Shown here: piece after piece, positions 8,255 through 18,500 of the stretch
Position numbering within the stretch: position 1 is the stretch's first letter
Layout of the letters: each line of letters begins with the position of its first letter
NCBI GenBank assembly: GCA_964422685.1
Contig: CAYRCG010000001.1
Span: forward strand, 1-46,051
Reading direction: 5' to 3'
Length of the DNA stretch: 46,051 nt
Origin: Syntrophomonas sp964422685
Lineage (GTDB): Bacteria > Bacillota > Syntrophomonadia > Syntrophomonadales > Syntrophomonadaceae
Program-made: the position numbers and the translations under genes
Notes under the pieces: model-generated
Told to the model about the DNA's origin: nothing
Database searches by the model: none
The model's input: only the letters and a program-made list of their open reading frames with translations

Positions 8255-8286
8255 AATAAGGAGTAGCTCGTTCTACTCCTTATTTT
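8253..8286. terminator. Strong bidirectional terminator after spoVM
   Basis: Fourteen-base perfect stem (8253-8266 with 8273-8286) around the loop CTCGTT, with a T-rich 3' side and an A-rich 5' side. It starts inside the stop codon of the 21-residue ORF. Confidence 0.85.
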
Positions 8287-8389
8287 CGTTTCTCTACCAA
8301 CACTTACTCGGCCTATTAATGCCGTCCCTTGCAGCAAAATTAGTTTAACAAGCCACTTCATCGGGAAGTAACAGCTGGGAGGTGCAAAT

Positions 8390-8464
8390 ATGCCGTCTAT
8401 CAGGTTAATATTGGCATTAGCCTTTATCATCACGGGCTTATTCCTTCTTTTATCCCAGCACTAG
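8390..8464 (+). CDS. 24-residue hydrophobic micro-peptide
   Basis: ATG with a strong GGGAGGTG five bases upstream opens a 24-codon frame: a short basic start (MPSIR) followed by one continuous hydrophobic helix and a QH tail. It reads as a single-pass membrane peptide. No family recognised. It lies after the spoVM terminator, so it would need its own promoter, which I cannot identify. The ribosome site and the clean single-helix composition support translation; conservation has not been tested. Confidence 0.45.
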   Translation: MPSIRLILALAFIITGLFLLLSQH

Positions 8465-8495
8465 CTAGTTAACTTTAATTTCCAAGGAAAGGTCC

Positions 8496-8873
8496 TTAAT
8501 TAGAATTTCCATTTAAACCTATACCAAGTATTCCTCCCAAACCGCCTGCTGTTAAACAAAATAGCAAACCGTAAAGTACAGTCTTCAAGGTTATCAGGGA
8601 TGGGTTAAAAACAAGGCTAGCCAAAAGGGTTAGTGTTAAGAAAACTCCCCCGACGCCTAAACCCCGTATTAGACCCTTACTGCCATAATGCTTGCTCACC
8701 TGGCAAGCGGCTAGGAAAATACTCAAAATAAGTATGCCCTTCCCTAGTGCCGGCAGCAACTCCTCGCTCAAAGAGCTGAAGTAGATAACAAAGGCCAAAA
8801 CCAATCCGAGTATCAAAGTCAGGATTACTGCTTTTGTGATAGCTCGTAATTCCACCGTGAGGATTCTTTTCAT
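8496..8873 (-). CDS. TIGR04086-family (YrzE-like) membrane protein
   Basis: 125 residues with four predicted helices (about 14-32, 41-57, 71-88 and 95-118) and glycine-rich helix packing, ending in the family-typical GGLGGILGIGLNGN. Proteins of this type are common in Clostridia and Bacilli and have no known function. The ATG has AGGAGGTG eight bases upstream. It stands alone on the reverse strand, convergent with the micro-peptide gene. Confidence 0.75.
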   Translation of the reverse strand: MKRILTVELRAITKAVILTLILGLVLAFVIYFSSLSEELLPALGKGILILSIFLAACQVSKHYGSKGLIRGLGVGGVFLTLTLLASLVFNPSLITLKTVLYGLLFCLTAGGLGGILGIGLNGNSN

Positions 8874-9070
8874 AAACCTACACCTCCTATGCTAGCAAAT
8901 TATGTAAGTGCCCGCAAAATTATGCCAGGAAAATTCGTATCTTTTATGCTCTGACTCACTCGGATATTACACTTCTAAATTAGCTACTTGCATTAATAAA
9001 TATAATATGAATATTTACCCGCTATTCTCATAGTGGTGTCCAAGGGGTCAGGTCCCCATAACATAGGAGG

Positions 9071-9781
9071 ATGAGAACTACGAATCTTTTGCTTATCGGC
9101 TTTTTAGCGGGTGGATGCACCTTGCTAGGTTCTATAGCCTTGTTTGTCAAAAAAAAATGGAGTAATAGCAGCCTGGGACTTTTCCTCGGTTTAGCAGCCG
9201 GCGTAATGGTTGCGGTAGTTTTATTGGATATGTTACCTTCTGCTTTTCTAGTCGATATAAAAGAAAGCTGCTTAGGCTTTATTCTTGGCCTGTTATTGGT
9301 AGCTTCGTTGCATATAGTAATACTATCTAAGGAGAACGGGAATGAAGGGCTGTTAAGGTTGGGTTATTTGATTATGTTGGGGATTGCACTTCATGACCTT
9401 CCGGAGGGGATGGCTATTGCTTTGGGAAGCGAAATGAAAGCCAGAACCGGCATGGTAATCGCACTAGCGATAGGTATACACAATATCCCGGAAGGAATGG
9501 CTATAACTGCTCCTTTGCTTATGGGGGGAATGAATCGATTAAAAATATTTTTTCGCGTACTTTTGATTTCGCTTATAACTCCCTTGGGGACGATAAGCGG
9601 GCGGGTTTTAATGAATATTATTCCTGGTCTTTTGGCTTACCTGTTGGGTTTAGCTTCAGGGGTAATGGTTTTTTTGGTTTTTTTCTACCTATGGCCGCAG
9701 GCCGGCAGCAAAGATAAAAATAGTCGTCTCAAGGGATTCGTTATCGGCCTTTTGATTATCGCAGTTGCCACCTTTCTATAG
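9071..9781 (+). CDS. ZIP-family metal (zinc/iron) transporter
   Basis: 236 residues, eight predicted helices, cytoplasmic membrane uptake carrier for Zn2+ or other divalent metals. Seen: the paired metal-site helices with HDLPEGMA (108-115, TM4) and HNIPEGMA (137-144, TM5), the binuclear centre of ZIP proteins. The AGGAGG (9065-9070) touches the ATG with no spacer, which is unusual; a stop codon lies three codons upstream, so no earlier start exists, and the next candidate (TTG 9089) is too far. Weak initiation is possible. The DMT transporter gene follows 64 bases downstream. Confidence 0.88.
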   Translation: MRTTNLLLIGFLAGGCTLLGSIALFVKKKWSNSSLGLFLGLAAGVMVAVVLLDMLPSAFLVDIKESCLGFILGLLLVASLHIVILSKENGNEGLLRLGYLIMLGIALHDLPEGMAIALGSEMKARTGMVIALAIGIHNIPEGMAITAPLLMGGMNRLKIFFRVLLISLITPLGTISGRVLMNIIPGLLAYLLGLASGVMVFLVFFYLWPQAGSKDKNSRLKGFVIGLLIIAVATFL

Positions 9782-9845
9782 AACAAAAAGAATAAAAAAG
9801 GTGACCAATAAAGATAATAAGGGGAAAAGCAGAGGAGACGGATAT

Positions 9846-10292
9846 ATGGGTAAATGGCTATACCTGTCCCTGGCGGCTCTTTCAGGTGCGGCTATGGCCC
9901 TGCAGGGAACCTTTAATGCTGCCCTGGGCAAGATTGTGGGTATTTGGGAATCAACGCTGGTAGTGCACTTGGTGGGGACACTAACTGTCTTGCTAATAAT
10001 GATTGGCTTAAGCACAGGGTTTGGCAATCTCCTGGGCAAAATAAATACCGTTCCCTGGTATGGGTTTTTAGGCGGTTTCCTTAATGTGCTGATAATCTAT
10101 GCTTTGGTTCGGGCAATTCCCAAGGTTGGGGTGGGCAATGCTACGACCGCTATAATAATAACCCAGGTCTTAACAGCAGTGTGTATTGACAGCTTGGGTG
10201 CTTTCGGTATGAAAAAATACGAGTTTCATTACCTTGATTTGCTCGGCGTAGCCTTACTGGCGGCTGGGGCCAGGATTTTGCTGATGGAGTAA
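9846..10292 (+). CDS. DMT-family transporter, DUF606 (YdcZ) type
   Basis: 148 residues from the ATG at 9846, which has AGAGGAG eight bases upstream. The reading frame stays open upstream to 9765, overlapping the ZIP gene, but that part is lysine-rich and lacks a ribosome site. Five predicted helices; the start MGKWLYLSLAALSGAAMALQ and the motif GTFNAALGK (about 21-29) are typical of DUF606, a half-size drug/metabolite transporter that probably dimerises. Substrate unknown. Confidence 0.85.
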   Translation: MGKWLYLSLAALSGAAMALQGTFNAALGKIVGIWESTLVVHLVGTLTVLLIMIGLSTGFGNLLGKINTVPWYGFLGGFLNVLIIYALVRAIPKVGVGNATTAIIITQVLTAVCIDSLGAFGMKKYEFHYLDLLGVALLAAGARILLME

Positions 10293-10298
10293 CCTGTA

Positions 10299-10541
10299 TC
10301 AGAAAAAGAAATACCGCATTATTTCAAGTGCTAGTAACATTATTCCGGCTAAAATCAATATAATCCCCGAAACAAAAGCCCAAAATGGCCAGGGCAAAAG
10401 CCGGATGGCTAGTTCCAGGTAATAGCTCACCAGATCTTCCGCCTCTAAACTTGATAAACTCTTTGCATTTCGCCTGTATATCGTATAGCCTAAGGTAGCT
10501 ATCGACGTACCAATTGTTAGCAACCACAACCCTAAATACAC
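10299..10541 (-). CDS. Small two-helix membrane protein
   Basis: 80 residues from a GTG start with GGAGGT about six bases upstream. Two hydrophobic helices (about 2-20 and 51-74) flank an acidic loop containing SLEAEDLV. I recognise no family. It is convergent with the DMT transporter, seven bases apart, with no visible terminator between them. Confidence 0.65.
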   Translation of the reverse strand: MYLGLWLLTIGTSIATLGYTIYRRNAKSLSSLEAEDLVSYYLELAIRLLPWPFWAFVSGIILILAGIMLLALEIMRYFFF

Positions 10542-10724
10542 AGCAGCACCTCCGTGGTTTATCTATTAGTTTCTGCAATTTAACAGCATTTCAAGCTATA
10601 TCTACCTCTATTATAAACTAAACCTCTAAAACTGAAATCACAACCTTCCGAGAAAATCGGAGATTTCCTGTTTGATTTTCGGTAACTGGCAAGGAGGACT
10701 TTAGGCTATTCACATGGAATTTCC

Positions 10725-10730
10725 TATAAT
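10725..10730 (+). promoter_or_regulatory. Possible -10 box for addB
   Basis: TATAAT 39 bases before the addB ATG. The -35 position (TTAGGC, 18 bases upstream) is weak. Confidence 0.3.
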
Positions 10731-10768
10731 AGCTGACCGAATCTACGGAAGCCTAATGAGGTGGGAAA

Positions 10769-13700
10769 ATGGCTATACGCTACATATTGGGAAGGGCGGG
10801 GAAGGGTAAGAGTTTCTTAATTTACCGGGAAATCACGAAGGCCTTGCAGGACGGCGGGGATCAGCCTTTGATTTTGTTGGTTCCTGAACAATATACCTTG
10901 CAGGCAGAAAGGGATGTGATCGACCAGCTTTGCCTTCCGGGTATTATACGCTTGGAGGTTACGAGCTTTACTAGGCTAGCCCAAAATGTCTTTAGCCGGG
11001 TAGGGGGGTTGACCCGGGTTTTTCTCAATGAACAAGGTAAAAACATGGTCCTGAAATATATTGTTGATGAGTGCAGTTCACAATTGAATCTGTATCAAAA
11101 GGCGATTCATCATGAAGGATTTATCAGGCATTTAAGCCAAATTATAAAGGATTTTAAACAGCATAATATTTGTCCCGATGACATGAAACCGGAAGAAGGT
11201 TTTGCCTTAATCAATGATCAGATTGTTCGGCAAAAACTAAAGGATATCAATATAATATACCAACGCTTTAACCAGTATATGGAAGGTCGGTATATCGACA
11301 GCGAAGATTTCATGAGCCTTCTAATGGAAAAAATAGAGGACTATAAACCGCTTAAAAAAGCTCGGGTTTGGGTCGATGGTTTCAACACCTTCTCCCCCCT
11401 AAGCCTGAGAATAATAGAAAAGATTATGCTAAATGCCCATGATACCACTATAAGTTTTACCCTCGACCCCCACCAAAGTAAAACCGAGCAGGATTTATTT
11501 CAATTAACAGAACGTAGCTATAGGCAAATCCGGGATGTAGCCAAAAACAATGCGCTGCGGGAAGAAGTAATATTTGTAGATTCTTCTTCGGCGGAAGCCC
11601 TAAAAAGCTCGGAAATAAACCATTTGGAGGCGGAGTTTTATGCCTACCCGGGTAAGGAATTTGTCGGGGTACCGCAGAATATAGAGCTATTTGCTGCTGC
11701 CAACATAAATGATGAAATAGAGGCCTTGGCCGCTGCACTTTTCCGTTCAGCGCGACAGGGTTATCGCTGGAAAGATATGGCGGTAATATGCCATGATATG
11801 GAGCGCTATGGAACCCAAATAAGAAGAACCTTTCGGGAGTATGCCATACCCTGTTTCATGGATAAAAAAAGGGATGCTATGAGCCATCCCCTTACCCGCT
11901 TTCTTCTATCTGTTTTGGAGATAATTAGCCGGGGATTCCGCTATGAAGATGTCTTTAATTATTTAAAAAGCGGTTTTAGCAATTTAAGTAAAGATGAGAT
12001 TGAAGTATTAGAAAACTATGCTTTAGAATACGGTATCAAGGGTGCTAAGTGGAGGAATGATTTCACATACGGCGATGCGGAAAAACTTTCGGAATTAAAC
12101 CGTTTGCGAATCCTGTTCTATAAACCGATAGAAGGACTAGAGGGTATGCTTAAGGGAAGCAATACCGTAAAAGAAATGACTCAATCTATTTTTTCCTTTT
12201 TGGAAAGCGAAAGTATCTATGTAGAATTAGAAAAATGGACAAATAGCTTAACTGATAGGGGATTTCTCGAAGAAGCTAATGAGAGCTCCCAGCTTTGGAA
12301 TGCCGTGATAGACATACTGGAACAAATGCTCAAGATAATGGGTGAACAGGAAGTTGGTCTTAAGGAATATATAAGGATACTTAAAGCCGGCTTTTCATCA
12401 TTGGAAATCAAAATAATCCCTACTACTATCGACCAAGTTTTGCTGGGCGATATTCAGCGGACCAAGAGTCATGATATTAAATGTCTTTACGTGATAGGGG
12501 TTAATGATGGGGTCTTACCCTCTTTGGGACCAAAGGAAGGACTTCTTAGCGAAACAGAACTTGAAGTTCTGCGGAAAAAAGGGTTGGACTTAGGCTACGA
12601 GCCTGAAAAAAACCAGATCGAAGAGCATTTCTTGATTTATACCGCCTTGGCTAAATCAATGGATAAAATCTGTTTCAGCTACGCCTTGGCTGATGAAGAG
12701 GGAAGGGCCTTGCGGCCTTCGATATTGCTTGATCAACTAAAAATGATTTTCCCCTGTTTACCCTTGAATACCAATCTTACCAAAGACAAACAATGGCAAC
12801 TAAAGATGATTGCTACTCCGGAAAGTAGCTTTAAGCATCTAGTCGAAAAGCTGCGTCTAGGACTTGACGGAAAAGAAATCGAGGGTTTCTGGTGGGATTT
12901 ATATCGGTGGTATTTCGAACAGGATGCATGGCAAAATTACAGAAAAATACTGGTACACGGCCTTTTTCATCGAAACCAACCTGCATCGATTGACCCCCGC
13001 GTAACCCAGCGCCTTTTTGGCACCCCATTACGCTCGAGCGTTTCTAGGCTGGAACAGTATGCTAGATGCCCATTTGCTCATTTTCTTCGCTATGGCATCC
13101 GCCCGTTGGAAAGGAAAAGCTATGAAATTGATAGTTTAGACCTAGGAATGCTATTTCACGATAGCCTCCTGCGCTTTAGCCGTAGGTTGCGGGATGATAA
13201 ACGGCAATGGCCGGAACTTGAAAAGGAAGAATGTGATGCTATTGTTGATACAGTAGTTGATGAAGTGGCCCGGGATTTCGGCCGAGGAATATTTAACAGT
13301 GATCCGCGCTACCAAAGCTTACTCAAAAGACTAAAAAGAATAAGCCGACGCGCGGTTTGGTTATTAACGCAACATATCCGGCGAGGGGATTTTAGACCTT
13401 GGGATTATGAAGTTGCTTTTGGCCGGGGAGAAATACTGCCTGCGCTAGAAATAGGACTGGAAAATGGAGAAAAAGTAATTCTTGAAGGAAGAATTGACCG
13501 AGTAGATTTGCTAGAATTTGAGGATAGTTACTATGTTAGGATTCTAGACTATAAATCGGGCCGGCAAGAATTTAACCTTTCCGAGGTCTTTCATGGTCTT
13601 TCTTTGCAATTAGTGGTGTACTTAAAAGTTTTGTTAACCGCCTGGGGGCAAATGGGGGATAAGCCGGTCCTACCGGCGGGGATATTCTATTTTAAAATAG

Positions 13701-14149
13701 ATGACCCTATGATTAATAGTGAAGCAAAGATGGTAGAAGTAGTTGAAAAAGAAATTGCCAAAAGGTTGAAACTGAAGGGTCTGGCTTTGGCCGACGCAAG
13801 GATTATACGGCAGATGGATCATGAAATAGCCGGTTATTCGACGATTCTACCGCTAGGTCTAAGTGCCCAAGACGAATTCTATCGTTTTTCATCAGTGCTA
13901 CCCCCAAAAGAATTGTCGGCCTTGCTAAAGCATGTTAAGCGGTTACTGGAGCAAATTGCCCGGGAGATGCTTAACGGGCATATAAGGATTGAACCGGTTT
14001 ATAACCGTAAACGGTTAGCCTGTGATTACTGCTCTTTCAGCACAATATGTCAATTCGACCGGCAATTTCCGGATAATGATTGGCGATGCGTTAAGCCTTT
14101 AACCCATGGAGAAGTTTTGGAGTATCTGGCGAAGGAAAATGATAACTGA
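10769..14149 (+). CDS. addB: AddB, helicase-like/nuclease subunit of AddAB
   Basis: 1126 residues, usual length for AddB. With AddA it resects double-strand breaks and loads RecA at Chi-like sites. Seen: Walker A GRAGKGKS (8-15); the C-terminal RecB-type nuclease with D927 and K929 in ILDYKSG and the preceding GRIDRVD; and a 4Fe-4S staple formed by C767 (YARCPF) with C1085, C1088 and C1094 (CDYCSFSTIC), the arrangement known from Bacillus AddB. The ATG follows GAGGTGGG. Unusually, addA does not follow directly: a 426-residue protein gene is inserted between the two subunits, all on one strand. Confidence 0.97.
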   Translation: MAIRYILGRAGKGKSFLIYREITKALQDGGDQPLILLVPEQYTLQAERDVIDQLCLPGIIRLEVTSFTRLAQNVFSRVGGLTRVFLNEQGKNMVLKYIVDECSSQLNLYQKAIHHEGFIRHLSQIIKDFKQHNICPDDMKPEEGFALINDQIVRQKLKDINIIYQRFNQYMEGRYIDSEDFMSLLMEKIEDYKPLKKARVWVDGFNTFSPLSLRIIEKIMLNAHDTTISFTLDPHQSKTEQDLFQLTERSYRQIRDVAKNNALREEVIFVDSSSAEALKSSEINHLEAEFYAYPGKEFVGVPQNIELFAAANINDEIEALAAALFRSARQGYRWKDMAVICHDMERYGTQIRRTFREYAIPCFMDKKRDAMSHPLTRFLLSVLEIISRGFRYEDVFNYLKSGFSNLSKDEIEVLENYALEYGIKGAKWRNDFTYGDAEKLSELNRLRILFYKPIEGLEGMLKGSNTVKEMTQSIFSFLESESIYVELEKWTNSLTDRGFLEEANESSQLWNAVIDILEQMLKIMGEQEVGLKEYIRILKAGFSSLEIKIIPTTIDQVLLGDIQRTKSHDIKCLYVIGVNDGVLPSLGPKEGLLSETELEVLRKKGLDLGYEPEKNQIEEHFLIYTALAKSMDKICFSYALADEEGRALRPSILLDQLKMIFPCLPLNTNLTKDKQWQLKMIATPESSFKHLVEKLRLGLDGKEIEGFWWDLYRWYFEQDAWQNYRKILVHGLFHRNQPASIDPRVTQRLFGTPLRSSVSRLEQYARCPFAHFLRYGIRPLERKSYEIDSLDLGMLFHDSLLRFSRRLRDDKRQWPELEKEECDAIVDTVVDEVARDFGRGIFNSDPRYQSLLKRLKRISRRAVWLLTQHIRRGDFRPWDYEVAFGRGEILPALEIGLENGEKVILEGRIDRVDLLEFEDSYYVRILDYKSGRQEFNLSEVFHGLSLQLVVYLKVLLTAWGQMGDKPVLPAGIFYFKIDDPMINSEAKMVEVVEKEIAKRLKLKGLALADARIIRQMDHEIAGYSTILPLGLSAQDEFYRFSSVLPPKELSALLKHVKRLLEQIAREMLNGHIRIEPVYNRKRLACDYCSFSTICQFDRQFPDNDWRCVKPLTHGEVLEYLAKENDN

Positions 14150-14237
14150 TAGGTGGGCAACGAAAACCACTTATGTTAGAATGATAAATATTGATATGGA
14201 AATATCTAGCTTATAATCTGCTAATGGGGGGATGAGA

Positions 14238-15518
14238 ATGGAACAGAAACACGATAAGGTTGTAAGTTTTAGTGGGATATCGGATAGTAGTTTTAAAGGA
14301 TTTAAGGTTATCATTGATTTATTTACTGATGAATTATGTCTGAGGGCTCCCGCAGCTAACCTTGAAGCCATAAGCTATAAATTTGATAGCTTAGCTATGC
14401 TACGCTTGGAGCGGAAGGAAATAGGGCATCAGGATATTTTGAATATTAGTATCGCATATCCTGATGCCGAGCAAATAGAAACAGTTATTATCAACCGGGA
14501 GGATGCCTACCGCATATTGATAAGATATAAGTTCTTTAAAGATGGGGCCAGCGAACTGAGTAAAAGAAAAACTGAATTCGAGGAGATAAGCGAATTAAAA
14601 AATGTGGCCTTAATTGAATTCACCCGAGAAAGGGATGTGCGTAGCTATAATTATGGTACTTTGCTTATAACCCAGAAGGAAGTAAACTTCATCTCCTATA
14701 ACGGCAAGAACTTCATCTTGCACCTAGACGAACTTGATAGCGGGTATTATTATCACACGGTGGTATTACCAACAGATATTTTAGGTTATTCACGCTGGAT
14801 TTCCATTCACCGGGTATCCGACTTGAAAAGAGATTCATTAGAAATTGTTACTTTTATGAGTAATGAAGTCCAGGCACTTCAAATGGAGAAACTCTTCGAG
14901 GAACATTATGCTAAATACCTGGAAAACAAAATGAAATCCGTGCAACAGCTTTGGCAGGATTTTAACCAACAAATAGAAGAACAATATCAATCTTTCAAAA
15001 GCGATGCTGAGGTTAGGGAAATAGCCTGTAGATTTATAAGTGAAAAAGGTGATGCGGTATTACTCGATCCCGGGAACTATTGGGACTTCGATTACTTAAT
15101 GGAAAAGAAAAGAAGCAATGCTTATGTAAATATTTTGGCCCCCTATGAGGAAAAAATTGAGGTGTCCCCACAGGTTAGTTCTTTTTTTGAGGACACCTTC
15201 CTACCCTTCTACAAGTCTTTAATGCAGAAACCCGAGATAGAAAATGAAGTAGCTTTCCTAGCGGTTTGGAAGCTGCTAAAGGCGAATTCCTTAGAATGTT
15301 ATGGAAACATATTTGCCATTCAGTTTCCTCATTATTCTATACAGGGAGATGATTGGCTAACATGTACGAAAGATTTCTATGCCCAATTCTTGCCCGCTCC
15401 TCCTACAACGAAAGAATTAGCGCTTTTTGTTTACTTCATGATGGCGCATTATTGGCAAAACGAAGACAATTTTACTTATTATCACCGGATTATAATAGAA
15501 AGCCAAAATGATGCTTAA
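14238..15518 (+). CDS. Unrecognised soluble protein encoded between addB and addA
   Basis: 426 residues from the ATG at 14238, six bases after GGGGGG; another ATG at 14232 abuts that site. No signal peptide or transmembrane helix. N-terminal half (about 1-220) is beta-rich with alternating acidic and aromatic strands (EISELKNVALIEFTRERDVR region), resembling PH-like or WYL-like folds only in a general way. A charged, glutamine-rich helical stretch (about 225-265, KSVQQLWQDFNQQIEEQYQS) follows, then an aromatic C-terminal domain rich in Trp and Tyr. No nuclease, ATPase or metal motif seen. The intergenic gaps are 88 bases (to addB) and 40 bases (to addA), so co-transcription is likely. Function unknown. 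Confidence 0.85.
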   Translation: MEQKHDKVVSFSGISDSSFKGFKVIIDLFTDELCLRAPAANLEAISYKFDSLAMLRLERKEIGHQDILNISIAYPDAEQIETVIINREDAYRILIRYKFFKDGASELSKRKTEFEEISELKNVALIEFTRERDVRSYNYGTLLITQKEVNFISYNGKNFILHLDELDSGYYYHTVVLPTDILGYSRWISIHRVSDLKRDSLEIVTFMSNEVQALQMEKLFEEHYAKYLENKMKSVQQLWQDFNQQIEEQYQSFKSDAEVREIACRFISEKGDAVLLDPGNYWDFDYLMEKKRSNAYVNILAPYEEKIEVSPQVSSFFEDTFLPFYKSLMQKPEIENEVAFLAVWKLLKANSLECYGNIFAIQFPHYSIQGDDWLTCTKDFYAQFLPAPPTTKELALFVYFMMAHYWQNEDNFTYYHRIIIESQNDA

Positions 15519-15558
15519 TGTCTAGTTTTGGCTTCAGTCATTTTTAGGATGTGAAATT

Positions 15559-18500
15559 ATGGCTTACTGGACTAGTGAGCAGCATGAAGCTATAAATGCA
15601 CGCGATTGCAACCTTTTGGTAGCGGCAGCTGCCGGTTCGGGGAAAACTTCGGTCCTGGTTGCGAGGATTATCCGACTAGTCTTGCAAGACCGGATCGATA
15701 TTGACCGTATGCTTATAGTCACCTTTACCCAAGCTGCTGCCGGGGAAATGCGCGAGAAAATCAATAATGCGATTTTCAGGGAGCTGGGAAAGGGAAAAGA
15801 AAATATCCACCTGCGTAGGCAACTATACTTGCTAAATCGTTCCTCCATCAGCACAATTCATGCTTTTTGTAGCAGTGTAGTAAGACAGCATTTTCATCTT
15901 CTTAATGTAGACCCTCATTTTAAGATTGCAGATAGCACCGAAAGCGAATTAATTAAAATGGAAGCCCTGGAGGAACTTTTGGATGGGGAATACGAAAAGG
16001 GTGAGGATTATTTTCTGAATCTGCTGGATTATTTCAGCGGTAATACAGATGACAAGATGCTGGAATCATTAATATTGCGCTTATACAGCTTTATTCAGAG
16101 CCACCCGCAGCCATTAGAATGGTTGAAAGAAAAAACCGATAGCCTGTTGCAATGCGAAAATGATTGGAAAGATAATCCTTGGGCATGTGAGCTCTGCCGG
16201 CAAATAAGTATAGAATTACATGCAGCTAAGGATATTTTGAATTATGCCCTGGGACTAAGTAATAAAATAGGTGGTCCCCGGGGTTATATAGAAGCTATTG
16301 AGAATGATCTAAAGTGGGCGAGTCTTATGTTAAAGGCTACAGAGCAAGGGTTGCCTGCTCTGTATTCCTGTTTGCAGCAATTCAGTTTTGCTCGTCTAGG
16401 AAGGGTAGCGCGGGACACGGATGAAACCCTTAAAATCCAAGTGAAAAACCTACGCGATGAAAGTAAAAAAATAATAAATACAATTCGTAACCTATTGGCT
16501 CGCAATCCACTTGAGTACCTGAATGATTTAAAGGAAATTTACCCTGTTATGAAATCCTTAGGGAAACTGATAGGGGATTTTACGAAACTATATCAGGAAA
16601 AGAAAAGAGAGAAAGGCCTGGCAGATTTTAATGATCTGGAGCATTTAGCTTTGCAGGCTTTAAGTAATGAAACTGTAGCGCAAGAATACCGGGATTATTA
16701 TGATTATATCTTTGTCGATGAATATCAAGATAGTAACTTAGTGCAGGAGACAATTCTAAACTATATAAAAAAGGAAGATAACCTTTTTATGGTGGGTGAT
16801 GTAAAACAAAGCATTTATCGTTTTCGTTTGGCGGACCCCACTTTGTTTCTGGAGAAGCAAAACTCTTTCCCCCGAGACGAGGGCAGCGTTAACAGGAAGA
16901 TAGATCTTAATAAAAATTTCCGCAGTCATCCCGAAATCCTAAATGCGGTTAATTACGTCTTTCGCCATTTGATGACTGAAGAATTAGGGGAAATCGATTA
17001 TGACGAAGAATCCTTTCTTTATCCGGGGCTTATTACCGAACAGGAGATGGCATGTGTTGAAATTAATGCACCTCCCCAGGCGAAACGAGATATCAATGAG
17101 AGTAGCCGGGTAGAGTTATACTTGCTGGAAAACAACCCTGACCTTCTATTGCCGATGGGGGAAGTTAATACCGAAGGGCAAAACGAGATGAACGAAGCGG
17201 AAAGTAACCTGCTAGAACGCATTATTGAGATGGACAACACCGAAATGGAAGCCCTTCTGATCGCCCAAAAGATACACCGGCTTGTAGGGGAGGACATTTA
17301 CGATGCCAAAAAACAATGCAAAAGGAAAATCGAGTATCGGGATATAGTAATACTACTTAGGGCTACACGCAATTCTGCGGGTATTTTCACGGAAAGGTTA
17401 AACGCGGAAGGCATACCGGTATATGCGGATGCTAGTTCAGGTTATTTTGATACCTTAGAGCTGAACCTATTTTTAAACCTTTTGCGTTTAATCGATAATA
17501 AGCGGCAGGATATAGCACTGCTTAGCGTAATGCGTTCTCCCATAGGCGGATTTGATATTGACGATTTTATTAAGATTAGAACCTATTTACCTCTTTGCCG
17601 GGAGGGGGGGGTCCTTTCATTTTACGAAGCTACGGAAATGTATATCGAGGAAAACGATGATGACCTCCGGGATAGATTAGTGTTATTTATTAAGCGGTTG
17701 AGGGAATGGGATTTTGAGTCCCGCATTATGGACCTCGAAGAGTTTATCGGAAAGCTCATGATGGATACCGGATTTTATCATTATATAGGAGCTCTGCCTG
17801 GTGGAGAACAGCGGCAAGCCAATCTTAGGATTTTACTGCATCGGGCAAAGGAATTTAAAAAAAGCTCTTTTAAAGGCTTGTTTAACTTTATCAATTATAT
17901 AGAAAAAGTTAAATCCAGTGGAAGTGATATGGGGAATGCCTGCGTTATCGGAGAAAACGATAATGTAGTACGTTTGATGAGTATCCATAAAAGCAAGGGT
18001 TTAGAATTCCCGGTCGTAATAGTAGGAGGACTGGGCAAGAACTTCAATATCAGAGATAGTAGCGAAAGCGTCCTATTACACCGTCAATTAGGGATAGGAC
18101 CCCGCTATGTCAACACTCGCTTAAGAACCTATTATGATACCATCGCTCGCTTGGCCATCAGAAATAAGATAAAGATGGAGAATATGGCTGAGGAAATGCG
18201 GATACTATATGTTGCCTGTACCCGCCCGCAGGAAAAGCTGGTTTTAGTAGGAACCACCCGACGGTTGGAGTCCGCTTGGCCAAAATGGAGGAAGCCGATA
18301 AATCCTTATAACCAATCCAAGGCAAAGAATTATCTGGATTGGCTTATCCCCATTATTCTACGCCATAAGGAAGAAGGACGGTACCTGCGGGAAATAGCCG
18401 GAGGGGATTGGGAAAATGCGATGCTTTGTGAGGATACCTCTAAATGGGGGATAAGCTTGGTTAATCCACAGCATCTGACAGCCGAGGAAACAAAAAAAGA

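Noticed and set aside
8200..8433. 77-residue reverse-strand ORF
   Set aside because: It runs through a terminator hairpin and opposes two better-supported micro-genes; no ribosome site.
10324..10578. 84-residue reverse ORF overlapping the 80-residue membrane protein
   Set aside because: Alternative frame of the same strand without a ribosome site; the GTG-started frame has hydrophobic helices and a good one.
10713..10808. 31-codon ORF overlapping the addB start
   Set aside because: Its AAGGAGG is about 15 bases from the ATG, too far, and it overlaps the -10 box.
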